This document shows, in pieces, positions 1 through 9,451 of a DNA stretch of 64,000 nucleotides. Under the pieces are notes generated by a model. It was given only the letters and a program-made list of their open reading frames with translations. It was not told the DNA's origin and made no database searches. Source of the stretch: Candidatus Heimdallarchaeota archaeon (GTDB lineage Archaea > Asgardarchaeota > Heimdallarchaeia > Heimdallarchaeales > Heimdallarchaeaceae). The first letter of the stretch is position 1. Every line of letters begins with the position of its first letter. A program made the translations under genes and the position numbers. The stretch covers positions 5,698 through 69,697 of the forward strand of contig JAEOTK010000002.1 of NCBI GenBank assembly GCA_016839875.1. The letters run 5' to 3'.

Positions 1-133
1 CATTTCCAGTAATACTATTAAGATGCATGTTGAACACAGATGGTTTGTATGAAAAAATTCGCTAGTGTTCTTATAAGTCTTTTCAGATTTCTAGATAGAA
101 AAAATTAGGAAAAAAAGAAAGAGAGTGTGAATT

Positions 134-2239
134 TTATGGTTCTAATAACATTCTTAAGCTAACCAAAATTCCATCAATTTCATTTTTCAGTTTTTCAATG
201 GTTTGTTGTCTTTCGCGGAAAAGTTTTACATAAGATTCTTTTGTCATACTCTTTTTAACTCGATACTCTTGTTGCAGAGTTCTAAGATTGCGTCTTTCTT
301 CGTATAACTTCCTTTCTGCAATTTCAATTTTCTGAACTGAATCTTTATATCTTCCACCTTTTTCGACTAGATTTTGTTTAGTCTTCTTTAGAACTTCTTC
401 TTCAGCTCGTAAACGTTTCTCAAGTTTTGTTCGCAAATCTTTTCCTTCTTTTGCTTTCATTTTCTTAGCAGCAATCTTTGCCCTAGTTTCTCTCAAACGT
501 TCTCTAATTGAAAGGATTTCCTCATATTGCTTAACGAATTCTTCTATCTCACTTATTGGAATGAATTCTTTTTCTACTTCAACTCCAGCAACATCCTTAA
601 CTCGCTTTGATGACCATCTTATTCCTAAATAGATTGCGAAGATTAAACCAATACCTATAACTTGTAAGAAGTATGTCAACCATAAGTTAAAGGTTGAATA
701 GTTATACCTGATAACTAATGGTGCATTATCACTACCTGAGAATTCGTAAGTAGTATATTGAAGTATTCTCTTAAATCCTAAACCTAGAAAGCTAAATTCC
801 TTTCTGTAATTCATCGACATATCCTGATAGGGATCAGGATTTCTATAATCTGATGAAACAAAAACAGCACCTTTAGGTAGAACAACATCTAAAACTAATT
901 CATCAATTGTCCAATTTATAACAGAGCAAGGTTCTAAATTCAATTCATATCTAATTGTTCCTTGTTCTTTTGAAAGAAAGGTATTGAGAGGTGTTTCATA
1001 TTCAATTGTGAACGTTAGTTCATCTCCATTAAACAAAGGATAACGCGGAAATATTGCTAAACCTGGATGAAATGGAAAGATACTATCTCTGAGATTGTAA
1101 GAACCTGCCTCAAATGCTTGTCCTGTTTCATCCTTTTGATAGTCTAAGTTTAGTGAACCTACATTATCTTTTAATGATGTTACTGTTGAATTTGGAGGTA
1201 AAACTATAGTAAAAGCGTTGAGCGCATATAACTTGAAACTATCCAAGTAATAATTTTCTGGAGCTTCAGGCCCAAGAAAAACTAAATCTTGTTGCTCTGT
1301 AATCTTTATTATTCCATAAGGATTTACTTCTAACCTACGATAAATCTTTGTTGCTTTAAACAAGACAGCGTTGGTTGCTTCTTCTATTGCTTCATAGGTA
1401 CTTACAGAAGAAGTATAAACATTCATCAATAAATCATCAGCATATGATTGACTATAATTAAAGGCGGCTCTAGAAATATTAGACCATTGCAATGTATCTT
1501 GCGCTGGTTGTAGTAAGAAAGTCAAACCTTCTGTTGCATTTGTAGGTGTTATTGGTCGTTCTTCTGAATCTGAGAACTGATCATTCCCTTGTTTTAAGAC
1601 AGTAGTTGTACTATTTACAATTGGAACATTATTGATTAGAGGGTACAATAGTTCCTTATAATGAAGTAGTTGTTCTTGATTTTCAAGAGAAACATTATAT
1701 GGCATAGAGAATTCCAAATACGCACTAATATAGAACAGATCATCTCTTTCTAAACTTGCTAGTGTCTTATTGAAAGGTACGACATATGTTGTATAGTTTA
1801 GCATTTTGTTAAAAGTATATGTTCTTACTGCGTGAGATTCTAATAATCCTCCAAAAGAATTATTCGATGCCCTAAATGCGACAAAACGCAATTTTTCTAT
1901 GTTGATATTAGGTAAAGTATAGTTGAAATATGTGATCGTTTCATTCCCAATAACTTTGAACTCAATGTTATCATGCAATGTTACTATACCATAATGTTCT
2001 AAGATTATTGTTCTGTTATAAGAAACAGAAGCATTATACTCATAAGCTTCATCAGTGATGTCAGAAAAGCTAAAATCACCTATAGGATTTATGGATTCAT
2101 CATTTATATTCAGTTGTTCATTCTGTTGAAATGTATTTGCATTGCTCTGAGCTATACTAAACACTGCTAAAAAGGATAAACTAACAACAGCTAATAAAGC
2201 TACAGCAAATATGGTATGTTTGTTTTTTTGCATGCTCAC
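134..2239 (-). CDS. Ribophorin I (OST1)-like membrane protein
   Basis: 701 residues. A signal peptide or anchor lies at about residues 8-31, a long extracytoplasmic region with many N-x-S/T sequons at 32-515, one membrane segment at about 519-541, and a charged coiled-coil tail at 560-700. From memory, the second luminal domain matches human ribophorin I: RRLEVNPYGIIKITEQ at 301, FTIVLPP at 343, FPRYPLFNGDELTFTIEY near 397, and IDELVLDVVLPKGA at 445 correspond to the human RVIEVSHWGNI, FKTILP, RPRFPLFGGW and IDSLTVKIILPEGA stretches. The tail end (ESYVKLF...EIDGILVSL) also follows the human one (DTYIENE...KIDHILDAL). Ribophorin I is a non-catalytic subunit of eukaryotic oligosaccharyltransferase, and Asgard homologues have been reported. 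A role in surface N-glycosylation is inferred. It is transcribed alone, divergently from deoC. Confidence 0.75.
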   Translation of the reverse strand: MSMQKNKHTIFAVALLAVVSLSFLAVFSIAQSNANTFQQNEQLNINDESINPIGDFSFSDITDEAYEYNASVSYNRTIILEHYGIVTLHDNIEFKVIGNETITYFNYTLPNINIEKLRFVAFRASNNSFGGLLESHAVRTYTFNKMLNYTTYVVPFNKTLASLERDDLFYISAYLEFSMPYNVSLENQEQLLHYKELLYPLINNVPIVNSTTTVLKQGNDQFSDSEERPITPTNATEGLTFLLQPAQDTLQWSNISRAAFNYSQSYADDLLMNVYTSSVSTYEAIEEATNAVLFKATKIYRRLEVNPYGIIKITEQQDLVFLGPEAPENYYLDSFKLYALNAFTIVLPPNSTVTSLKDNVGSLNLDYQKDETGQAFEAGSYNLRDSIFPFHPGLAIFPRYPLFNGDELTFTIEYETPLNTFLSKEQGTIRYELNLEPCSVINWTIDELVLDVVLPKGAVFVSSDYRNPDPYQDMSMNYRKEFSFLGLGFKRILQYTTYEFSGSDNAPLVIRYNYSTFNLWLTYFLQVIGIGLIFAIYLGIRWSSKRVKDVAGVEVEKEFIPISEIEEFVKQYEEILSIRERLRETRAKIAAKKMKAKEGKDLRTKLEKRLRAEEEVLKKTKQNLVEKGGRYKDSVQKIEIAERKLYEERRNLRTLQQEYRVKKSMTKESYVKLFRERQQTIEKLKNEIDGILVSLRMLLEP

Positions 2240-2383
2240 AAACCTCGTCTTTTCTAATCTTTGTCTGGAAGAGGAGGAACGATTTTAAATATTTTGGCTT
2301 TAAATACATTTTATGCTTTTATCAGAATCTGATAGAAAAATAAGATATTTCTGAAATCAAGTAACAGAGATATGCTTTAGTAT

Positions 2384-2398
2384 TGGTTATTTAAAAAT
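2384..2398 (+). promoter_or_regulatory. Candidate TATA box upstream of deoC-mutS-mutL
   Basis: A TTATTTAAAAA element lies about 70 bases before the GTG start of deoC, in the divergent spacer from the ribophorin-like gene. It fits an archaeal TATA box but no transcript start can be read from sequence alone, and another AT-rich stretch lies nearer the gene at about 2441-2453. Confidence 0.3.
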
Positions 2399-2464
2399 TC
2401 ACAGAATCGTGTATTTGCACCACACATTCGGAATGTTTTTGTATTTTTAATACTTCACTATAGT

Positions 2465-3280
2465 GTGTATTCCCTAAAAATATCTCCTGAAAAACTTGCT
2501 AGTATGATTGACCACACAAACCTGAAGCCTTTTGCTACAAAGAAAGACATTAACAAATTATGCGAAGAAGCTCTTAACCATAATTTTGCTGCTGTTTGTG
2601 TTAACTCTGAACATATTTCATTTTGCAAAGAGATTCTAAAAGGTTCAGAGGTTGATATTGCTGCAGTTGTTGGATTTCCTTTGGGAGCTTCAACACCACA
2701 AACTAAAGCAACAGAAACAGCTGAAGCAATAAATTATGGAGCTAATGAAATTGATATGGTAATGGATATCGGAAGCTTTAGAGAAGGGAATTACTTCGCA
2801 GTAGGTAAAGACATAGGAAAGGTCGTTCAGGCAGCTGATGGAGCGATTGTTAAAGTTATACTGGAAACAGGATTTTTAACAGATGAACAAATCACTAAAG
2901 CGAGCCAGATTTCTAAAGATTCAGGAGCACATTATGTTAAGACTTCAACTGGTTTTGGTCCAATGGGTGCTTTCATTGATCACATACAATTGATGAGACA
3001 AGCTGTTGGAAAAGATCTAGGTGTAAAAGCAGCTGGTGGAATTAAAACAGCAAGAACTGCAGTAAGACTTGTAAACGCAAGTGCTGATAGATTGGGAGCT
3101 AGCGCAGGAGTTGCAATTGTTAAACAACTAGCTAAACTTATTGAAGAGGGAGGATGGTTCTACTCAAGTGAAGATAAACCTGAAGAAATATACTCATGGG
3201 GAGCCGCTGATCATAAGAAACAACCCAAGGATATCTATGATTTTTATATTAAAAAGAAAGAAGAATTTAAGAGAAGATAA
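2465..3280 (+). CDS. deoC: Deoxyribose-phosphate aldolase
   Basis: 271 residues with a GTG start. DeoC reversibly cleaves 2-deoxyribose 5-phosphate to glyceraldehyde 3-phosphate and acetaldehyde, in deoxynucleoside salvage. The N-terminal DHTNLKP, the Schiff-base lysine in YVKTSTGFGPMGA, and the second conserved lysine in GVKAAGGIKTA are all visible, and the TIM-barrel order is complete. It is slightly longer than many family members (about 220-260) because of a charged C-terminal tail. mutS follows after 18 bases on the same strand, so deoC probably leads a deoC-mutS-mutL transcript, although no functional link between aldolase and mismatch repair is known. Confidence 0.93.
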   Translation: MYSLKISPEKLASMIDHTNLKPFATKKDINKLCEEALNHNFAAVCVNSEHISFCKEILKGSEVDIAAVVGFPLGASTPQTKATETAEAINYGANEIDMVMDIGSFREGNYFAVGKDIGKVVQAADGAIVKVILETGFLTDEQITKASQISKDSGAHYVKTSTGFGPMGAFIDHIQLMRQAVGKDLGVKAAGGIKTARTAVRLVNASADRLGASAGVAIVKQLAKLIEEGGWFYSSEDKPEEIYSWGAADHKKQPKDIYDFYIKKKEEFKRR

Positions 3281-3298
3281 CCAAAGAGAGTAGAAATA

Positions 3299-5953
3299 AT
3301 GAAGCGTTTTGATGATAGAAAACTTAAGCCAAAATTCACCCCCATGATGCAACAGTGGCAGGATATAAAGAAAGAATATCCAGATTACATACTTTTCTTC
3401 AGAGCTGGTGATTTCTATGAGTGTTTTAATGAAGATGCTAAAACAGCTTCAAAAGTTCTAAACATAACTCTAACAGCTAGAACCTTAGGAGAGAGAAAAT
3501 TTCCCCTAGCTGGAGTACCATATCATGCAGTTGACGCATATATCGCGAAAATGGTTGAAAATGGTTACAGAGTAGCTGTTGTTGAACAATTAGAAGATCC
3601 TAAGGTTGCAAAGAAAGTTGTAAAACGAGGAGTTGTGCAACTTGTAACTAAAGGAACAATTACTTTACCTGAATCTCTTTCCAAAGGTCAAAATAATTAT
3701 CTTTCTTCAATTTATAAGGAAGGAGACATACTTGGATTTGCAGCTCTTGATTTGTCTACAGGGGAGTTTATTGTTACAGATTTTGAAGGTGAATCAGCTC
3801 AGAACCTATTAGAGGTTGAATTAACAAGGTTGAATCCATCAGAAATTATCGTCCAAGAACACATATGGACTCAGCTTGGAATTTATCATAATTATCAGAA
3901 ATGTACACTAACATTTAGAGACGACTACTATTTTGATATTGAACAAGGACAACAAGAACTTCGTAGGCTCTTTGATGTTTTAAGCTTGGATGGATATGGT
4001 GTAAATGAATTCAATCCATCTATTGGAGCTGCAGGGTCAATTCTTCGTTATATCAAAGAAACGCAAATGAGAGAGAGTTTTCCCAATATCACAAAAATTA
4101 GTCAAATAAGAAGTCAAGATTTCATGGTTCTAGATTTTAGCACTATCAGAAATCTCGAACTTGTAGAGAATTTAAGAGACAGAACAGAATATGGAACTTT
4201 ACGGCAGATATTAGATAATACTAAAACACCAAATGGTTCCAGATTATTAACATCCTGGATTCTGAGACCTAGTTTGAATTTGATAACTATTCAAGATAGA
4301 ATTTCAGCAACAGAAGAATTAGTTAATGAAACAGTTTCTAGAGAAGAGCTTAGAAACATTCTAGGGAGAATGAATGATATTGAACGCATTACTGGAAGAA
4401 TATGTCTTGGTAGAGGAAAACCTAGAGATCTTATTGCTCTAAGAAACTCTCTGGAATTAATACCAAATATTCGAACTGTTATTTCTAAAACTAAAACATC
4501 ACTTCTAAAAGAAGTACATAAGAATCTCAATCCATTGAAAGAAGTAGTTAGTATTATTTTAACAGGAATAGAGGATGAAGTGCCAGCGAGTATCAAGGAT
4601 GGTAATGTTATTCGAGATGGTTATAATTCCGAATTAGATGACTTAAGGAAAATTCAGAGAAATGGGAAGTCTTTTCTTACTTCTTTGGAAGCTAGAGAGA
4701 AAGTTAAAACAGGGATAAAAACACTCAAGGTTCGCTTCAACAAGGTTTTTGGTTATTATATTGAAATTCCAAAAGCATCCTCAGAAAATGTTCCCGATGA
4801 TTATGAAAGAAAACAAACATTAGTAAACGCAGAGAGATTCATTACATCAGAACTTAAAGACTATGAAGAAAAGATTCTAAACGCAGAGGAGAAAATCGAG
4901 AAATTAGAAGAAGAATTATTCATCAATATCATGATTGAAATCGCTCAGTATGCCACAGATATTCAACAAGATGCATATTACATCGCAATTTTGGATGTAA
5001 TAGCTACTTTTTCTCAAAATGCATCATATTTCAATTATTCAAAACCAGAGATTACTGAAGATAATTTTATAGAAATAAAAGAAGGTCGCCACCCAGTTGT
5101 GGAAAGATTATTGGCGGAAACATCTTTTATACCAAATGATATAATAATCAAAAAAGATGCAGAAAGAATACTGATTATTACTGGACCCAATATGGGAGGT
5201 AAGAGTACTCTACTCCGACAAGTTGCATTGATAGTTCTTATGGCTCAAATTGGTAGTTTTGTACCCGCAAGTTCAGCTACAATTGGTTTAACTGATAGAA
5301 TATTCACAAGAATTGGTGCTCATGATGTACTTGTAGAACATAGATCTACATTCATGGTTGAGATGTATGAATGTGCTAATATTCTGAATAATGCAACAGA
5401 GAAAAGCCTTGTAATCTTGGACGAAGTTGGTAGAGGAACTTCCACTTATGATGGGGTCGCAATAGCATGGTCAATCACAGAGTACCTCCATAACCATATA
5501 GGTAAAGTTGGTCCTAGAACTCTATTTGCTACACATTATCACGAATTAATAGAATTAGAAGATAGACTCTCTCAAGTTAAGAACTATCATGTTTCTGTGA
5601 AAAATGTAAACGGGGAAATTCATTTCCTTTACAAACTCAAAGAAGGAGGAATTAGTGAGAGTTTTGGTATTCACGTTGCTTCATTAGCAGGTTTGCCTAA
5701 AGACGTAATTGATAATGCAGATGAAATGATGGCATTATTACACAAAGGAGAATTGGAAAATGAAATTTCACTGAAGAAAGATACAAAAGAACAAGTAGCT
5801 GCTAAAGCTCAAACCTCTGTTGCAATCAAAAAATACGAAAAGTTTTTTGATGAAATAAAAGAGTTAGATTTAGAAGCAATAACTCCTATTGATGCTATGA
5901 ATATTCTTAACGAACTTGTTAAGAAAAGTAAAAAAGTTCTGAAAGATAAATAG
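3299..5953 (+). CDS. mutS: DNA mismatch repair protein MutS
   Basis: 884 residues, full MutS1 length. The mismatch-reading Phe-x-Glu is present as F39 and E41 in GDFYECF, so this is a true mismatch-binding MutS and not a MutS2. Connector, core lever and clamp domains follow, then the ATPase with Walker A GPNMGGKSTLLRQ, Walker B LVILDEVGRGTSTYDG and the ATHYHEL region. A linker and short helical C-terminus (from about 800) complete the protein. MutS recognises base mismatches and small loops and recruits MutL, whose gene starts about 50 bases downstream. MutS1/MutL pairs are patchy in archaea and usually regarded as acquired from bacteria. Confidence 0.96.
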   Translation: MKRFDDRKLKPKFTPMMQQWQDIKKEYPDYILFFRAGDFYECFNEDAKTASKVLNITLTARTLGERKFPLAGVPYHAVDAYIAKMVENGYRVAVVEQLEDPKVAKKVVKRGVVQLVTKGTITLPESLSKGQNNYLSSIYKEGDILGFAALDLSTGEFIVTDFEGESAQNLLEVELTRLNPSEIIVQEHIWTQLGIYHNYQKCTLTFRDDYYFDIEQGQQELRRLFDVLSLDGYGVNEFNPSIGAAGSILRYIKETQMRESFPNITKISQIRSQDFMVLDFSTIRNLELVENLRDRTEYGTLRQILDNTKTPNGSRLLTSWILRPSLNLITIQDRISATEELVNETVSREELRNILGRMNDIERITGRICLGRGKPRDLIALRNSLELIPNIRTVISKTKTSLLKEVHKNLNPLKEVVSIILTGIEDEVPASIKDGNVIRDGYNSELDDLRKIQRNGKSFLTSLEAREKVKTGIKTLKVRFNKVFGYYIEIPKASSENVPDDYERKQTLVNAERFITSELKDYEEKILNAEEKIEKLEEELFINIMIEIAQYATDIQQDAYYIAILDVIATFSQNASYFNYSKPEITEDNFIEIKEGRHPVVERLLAETSFIPNDIIIKKDAERILIITGPNMGGKSTLLRQVALIVLMAQIGSFVPASSATIGLTDRIFTRIGAHDVLVEHRSTFMVEMYECANILNNATEKSLVILDEVGRGTSTYDGVAIAWSITEYLHNHIGKVGPRTLFATHYHELIELEDRLSQVKNYHVSVKNVNGEIHFLYKLKEGGISESFGIHVASLAGLPKDVIDNADEMMALLHKGELENEISLKKDTKEQVAAKAQTSVAIKKYEKFFDEIKELDLEAITPIDAMNILNELVKKSKKVLKDK

Positions 5954-6002
5954 TAATAAGTACTATAAGAGTTTCAGGAAATTATAAATTGTCTGTGATT
6001 TT

Positions 6003-7826
6003 ATGAATTCAAAGATAATTAAGTTAGATAAACTTACAATCAACAAAATTGCAGCTGGAGAGGTTATTGAACGTCCAGCCTCAGTTGTAAAAGAATTAGT
6101 TGAAAATTCTATTGATGCTGGAAGTAGCAGTATCTTCATCAATATTCAGGAAGGAGGAACTAAACTAATCGAAATTATAGACGATGGTGCAGGGATGAAT
6201 CAGGATGAGGCACTACTTTCAATTAATAGATACACTACAAGTAAATTAGGAAACGCAGATGATCTTTTTTCAATACAAAGCTTAGGATTTCGAGGAGAAG
6301 CTTTAGCTAGTATAGTCAGTGTTGCTCAAACTGAGATAATCACAAAAACACCCAATCAAGAACTTGGAACCCACTTGATCATTGAAGGTGGAGAAATCCA
6401 ACTAAATGAACAAATATCTTCCCCTAATGGGACCAAAGTTTTGGTAAGAAATCTCTTCTTCAATGTTCCAGTAAGAAGGAAATTTCTTAAAACAACAACT
6501 ACTGAGGTAAATCACATCACAGAGTATGTAACAAAACTAGCTCTTTCAAATCCTACAATATCCTTTTCTCTAAAGCACAATGATAAAAATCTTCTAACTG
6601 CACCTAAAGGAGACTTGATTTCTAAAATTACAGCCATTTTTGGAGAAAACATAGCTAAAGCTTGCATTCCTATAGAAATGAACGAAAATGGATATGAGGT
6701 TACTGGATTTATTACAAAACCAGAGTTTTCAAGAAAATCTAGAGATTATCTTTATACTTTTGTTAATTTTAGAGCTGTACAAAATAAAACAATATCTGAT
6801 GCTGTATTAAGAGGATACGGGACTTCAGTTCCCCATGGCAGATTTCCAATCATTTTCCTCTATCTGAATTTACCTTCAAATGAAGTAGATGTTAATGTTC
6901 ATCCTACAAAGAAAGAAATCAGATTTAGCAATGATTCCAAAGTATTTACTTTGATCGAAACTTCAGTAAGAGAAGCATTAGAAAATAGTGGTTTGAAAAT
7001 TTTCGAGAAAACTGCTGAAACAAGATATAAACCTACAACATTAGAATCTAGATATACAAGCAAAACTAAAGTAGAAACTGGAAAATCAACTCCAGCACCA
7101 ACCGAATCAAAACTACCTCTGAAAACAGATTTTCAAGTAATAAGAAGTAGAGAACAGAGCATAGATAAATTCCTTCCAGAAAGCTCCAAAAGCACATTAC
7201 AGATAGACGAAACGTTGGAAAGAAAGAAACGTATATCAGTTTTGGGAATCATAAAAGACACATATATTATCGCTGAGACTGAAGAAGGGTTATTTCTATG
7301 TGACCAACATGCAGCTCATGAAAAGATAAACTATGTTAAATATGTTGAACAGCTGAAACGAAAGAAAGTTAACATTCAGCAACTGCTTGGACCGATATCT
7401 ATTTCTCTTAAACCTTCAGAGTTTGAGCTAATAGAGGAACTTAAAGAAATCTTGAAATCATATGGGTTTGAAATTGAAGTTTTTGGGAAAAACGAGATTG
7501 TAATAAGATCAATACCATCAATCATGGGAGTTACAATCGAATATAAATTAGCAAGAGATATAATCGATATCTTCAAAGAAAATGTTTCAGAGATAAAGGA
7601 AAAACTAGAAATTGAAGATTTGAATTTCATTAAAGACATAATATCAATATTTGCCTGTAGAAGGTCAATAAAAGCTGGTGATAAGATAACAAAGGAACAA
7701 GCAGAGGAATTATTGAAAGATCTCTTAGCTCTTAAAGATCCCTTTACCTGCCCTCATGGTCGTCCAACTATTATTATATTAAACGATGATTATATAGAAG
7801 AGTTGTTTCAAAGAGATTACAGATAG
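6003..7826 (+). CDS. mutL: DNA mismatch repair protein MutL
   Basis: 607 residues. The N-terminal GHKL ATPase shows motif I (ELVENSIDAG), DDGAGM, and SLGFRGEALASI; a transducer domain and a variable linker (about 340-410) follow. The C-terminal dimerisation domain has the endonuclease-type signatures DQHAAHE at D434, an ACRRSIKAG stretch and CPHGRP near the end, so this belongs to the nicking MutL class rather than the E. coli type. The usual DQHAxxExxxxE motif ends in Val445 (codon GTT) in place of the last glutamate, which may weaken metal binding. It lies directly behind mutS and acts with it in strand-directed mismatch repair. Confidence 0.95.
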   Translation: MNSKIIKLDKLTINKIAAGEVIERPASVVKELVENSIDAGSSSIFINIQEGGTKLIEIIDDGAGMNQDEALLSINRYTTSKLGNADDLFSIQSLGFRGEALASIVSVAQTEIITKTPNQELGTHLIIEGGEIQLNEQISSPNGTKVLVRNLFFNVPVRRKFLKTTTTEVNHITEYVTKLALSNPTISFSLKHNDKNLLTAPKGDLISKITAIFGENIAKACIPIEMNENGYEVTGFITKPEFSRKSRDYLYTFVNFRAVQNKTISDAVLRGYGTSVPHGRFPIIFLYLNLPSNEVDVNVHPTKKEIRFSNDSKVFTLIETSVREALENSGLKIFEKTAETRYKPTTLESRYTSKTKVETGKSTPAPTESKLPLKTDFQVIRSREQSIDKFLPESSKSTLQIDETLERKKRISVLGIIKDTYIIAETEEGLFLCDQHAAHEKINYVKYVEQLKRKKVNIQQLLGPISISLKPSEFELIEELKEILKSYGFEIEVFGKNEIVIRSIPSIMGVTIEYKLARDIIDIFKENVSEIKEKLEIEDLNFIKDIISIFACRRSIKAGDKITKEQAEELLKDLLALKDPFTCPHGRPTIIILNDDYIEELFQRDYR

Positions 7827-7840
7827 GAGATAATGTATAT

Positions 7841-8128
7841 ATGTCAAAGGATACCAAAACAAAAGAAAAGAAACATTTTCAATTACTGGATCAAGCTACC
7901 ATTGTCCAGCTTCTTATGATACTTCTAACTTTGATAGTTTATGCTGTATTTTTGTCTATTCAACAGTTTTTGTTTGATTTTGAAGATTTCAGAAATAAAA
8001 TAATAATAATTAACGTGCTTCTGTGTGCAGGAATAGGATTGGAAATAGGATATTTTGTTTGGAGAATCTATAAACGCAAAAAAAGAAGCGAGAAGAAAGA
8101 AGAAAAAATACAGAATTCAGAAAACTAA
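7841..8128 (+). CDS. Small two-helix membrane protein
   Basis: 95 residues, unrecognised. A charged lysine-rich N-terminus is followed by two hydrophobic segments at about residues 23-43 and 54-74, then a strongly basic and acidic tail, suggesting both ends face the cytoplasm. It begins 15 bases after mutL and is probably cotranscribed with it. A GGAGATAAT stretch upstream could serve as ribosome binding site. Nothing in the sequence points to a repair role. Confidence 0.6.
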   Translation: MSKDTKTKEKKHFQLLDQATIVQLLMILLTLIVYAVFLSIQQFLFDFEDFRNKIIIINVLLCAGIGLEIGYFVWRIYKRKKRSEKKEEKIQNSEN

Positions 8129-8151
8129 TCAGATTCTATTTTCCAATTGAA

Positions 8152-8544
8152 TTAACCATAGATTTCTTTGATTTGCTCAGGAGTAAGCATGATGGGAATG
8201 CCTTCTTTTATATTATAAGAATGAGACTTTTCACTATTTGGGCAGTGTAAAGTTCCTTTTTGTATTTCTATTTGGAAGCATTCTTTGCAATCATCAAGAG
8301 TTACAGATTTTGCAATTTCATCACTCGCTTTAATTTCCTCAGAACCATCTTTGCTTATTTTAACAAGAAGTGCGTTTTTGAAATTACAATAATAGTTGCA
8401 AATAACCTTAGTTTGTGGATTTTCTACTGGTAATAAAATTTCTTCGATTTCCTTTTTCTCCTCAATGATTTCTAATTTCAAAGGCCATTTTTTGTCTAAG
8501 GGACATGCTAGTAAATCCATTAATCTATGTTTCATCAGTCTCAC
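8152..8544 (-). CDS. Trm112-like zinc-binding protein
   Basis: 130 residues. The start LMDLLACPLDK and the end with SYNIKEGIPIMLTPE match the Trm112 layout, in which a zinc-binding fold is split around a helical insert. Trm112 is the small activating partner of several SAM-dependent methyltransferases acting on tRNA, rRNA and release factor. Cysteine pairs occur within the insert (CNYYC, CKEC), and a further Cys precedes the C-terminal part, so the zinc ligands may differ from the yeast protein. It is followed downstream by mutL-operon genes on the opposite strand (convergent), and the nucleotidyltransferase gene lies just upstream. Confidence 0.7.
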   Translation of the reverse strand: MRLMKHRLMDLLACPLDKKWPLKLEIIEEKKEIEEILLPVENPQTKVICNYYCNFKNALLVKISKDGSEEIKASDEIAKSVTLDDCKECFQIEIQKGTLHCPNSEKSHSYNIKEGIPIMLTPEQIKEIYG

Positions 8545-8589
8545 TTCTCAAATAATAGATAATAAAGTTTCCTTACATAAAATTTCAGA

Positions 8590-9327
8590 TTATTTCTTCA
8601 TGAGTTCTGTGATTTTTTCATTATCGATTTTTTCATATCTTTCAATAGATCCAATATCCTCCCAATAACAATCTTCAGGAGTATAAGCCATCATTTCTTC
8701 TTTCTCAACAAATTCTGGGAATATGTCTCTGGATAAATCTATACCCTTACTTGGATCAAATTTCTTCAGATAGTCAAATACAATAGGTTCTAGAATGCTA
8801 ATTCCAGTATTAACATGGAGAGGTAAAGTTGGTTTTTCTACAAATTTCTTTACTAGGTTTTTTTCACCTACTTCTGCAGTTCCAACTCTAATTTTCCATC
8901 CTTTTGTTGTTAAAATCGTCGCCCACTTCTTATGGTCTAAATGGTATTTGATCATATCAGAGAAATCTACATTTGTAATAATATCTGAATAAAAAATAAT
9001 CATTCGTTTTCCAGCCAGATGTTCTTTAGCATTCAAGAGTGCAGTCCCAGTACCCGCTGGGCCGACCTTGTCGGGGACATATGTGAGTTTCATCCCCCAT
9101 CTTTCTCCACCACCAAAGTATCCTTTAATTTGCTCTTTCTTGTAGTTGACTAATAAAACCAAATTATCTATTCCATGTTTCTTAAAATGTTTAATAACAT
9201 ATTCTAAAATTGGAAGCTGGTCAGTTCCAATGGGCATCATTACTTTTTGCATATAATAGGTTAATGGACGCATTCTAGTACCTTCACCACCGCAAAAAAG
9301 AACTCCAACTGTTTCAGTCATTTTCAA
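8590..9327 (-). CDS. Sugar-1-phosphate nucleotidyltransferase
   Basis: 245 residues. The N-terminal GGEGTRMRPLT followed by K at VMMPIG is the nucleotide-binding signature of the NTP-transferase family that makes NDP-sugars from NTP and sugar 1-phosphate. A DII metal-binding position follows at FYSDIITNVD, and VEKPTLPLHVNTGI fits the sugar-binding part. No C-terminal left-handed beta-helix is present, so it resembles the short RfbA/GCD1-like enzymes. Whether the product is GDP-mannose, UDP-glucose or dTDP-glucose cannot be told from sequence alone. A role in supplying sugars for lipid or protein glycosylation is an inference. Confidence 0.85.
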   Translation of the reverse strand: MKMTETVGVLFCGGEGTRMRPLTYYMQKVMMPIGTDQLPILEYVIKHFKKHGIDNLVLLVNYKKEQIKGYFGGGERWGMKLTYVPDKVGPAGTGTALLNAKEHLAGKRMIIFYSDIITNVDFSDMIKYHLDHKKWATILTTKGWKIRVGTAEVGEKNLVKKFVEKPTLPLHVNTGISILEPIVFDYLKKFDPSKGIDLSRDIFPEFVEKEEMMAYTPEDCYWEDIGSIERYEKIDNEKITELMKK

Positions 9328-9451
9328 TAAAACTATTCTTAATGCTATATAATTATTTATGCCTAAGCAAAATGATATGTGTTCTATGTTATGGCTTTTC
9401 AGTTTTCATATTAAGAAATTCTTATTAACTTGGAAATTATGAATCTTTAAT

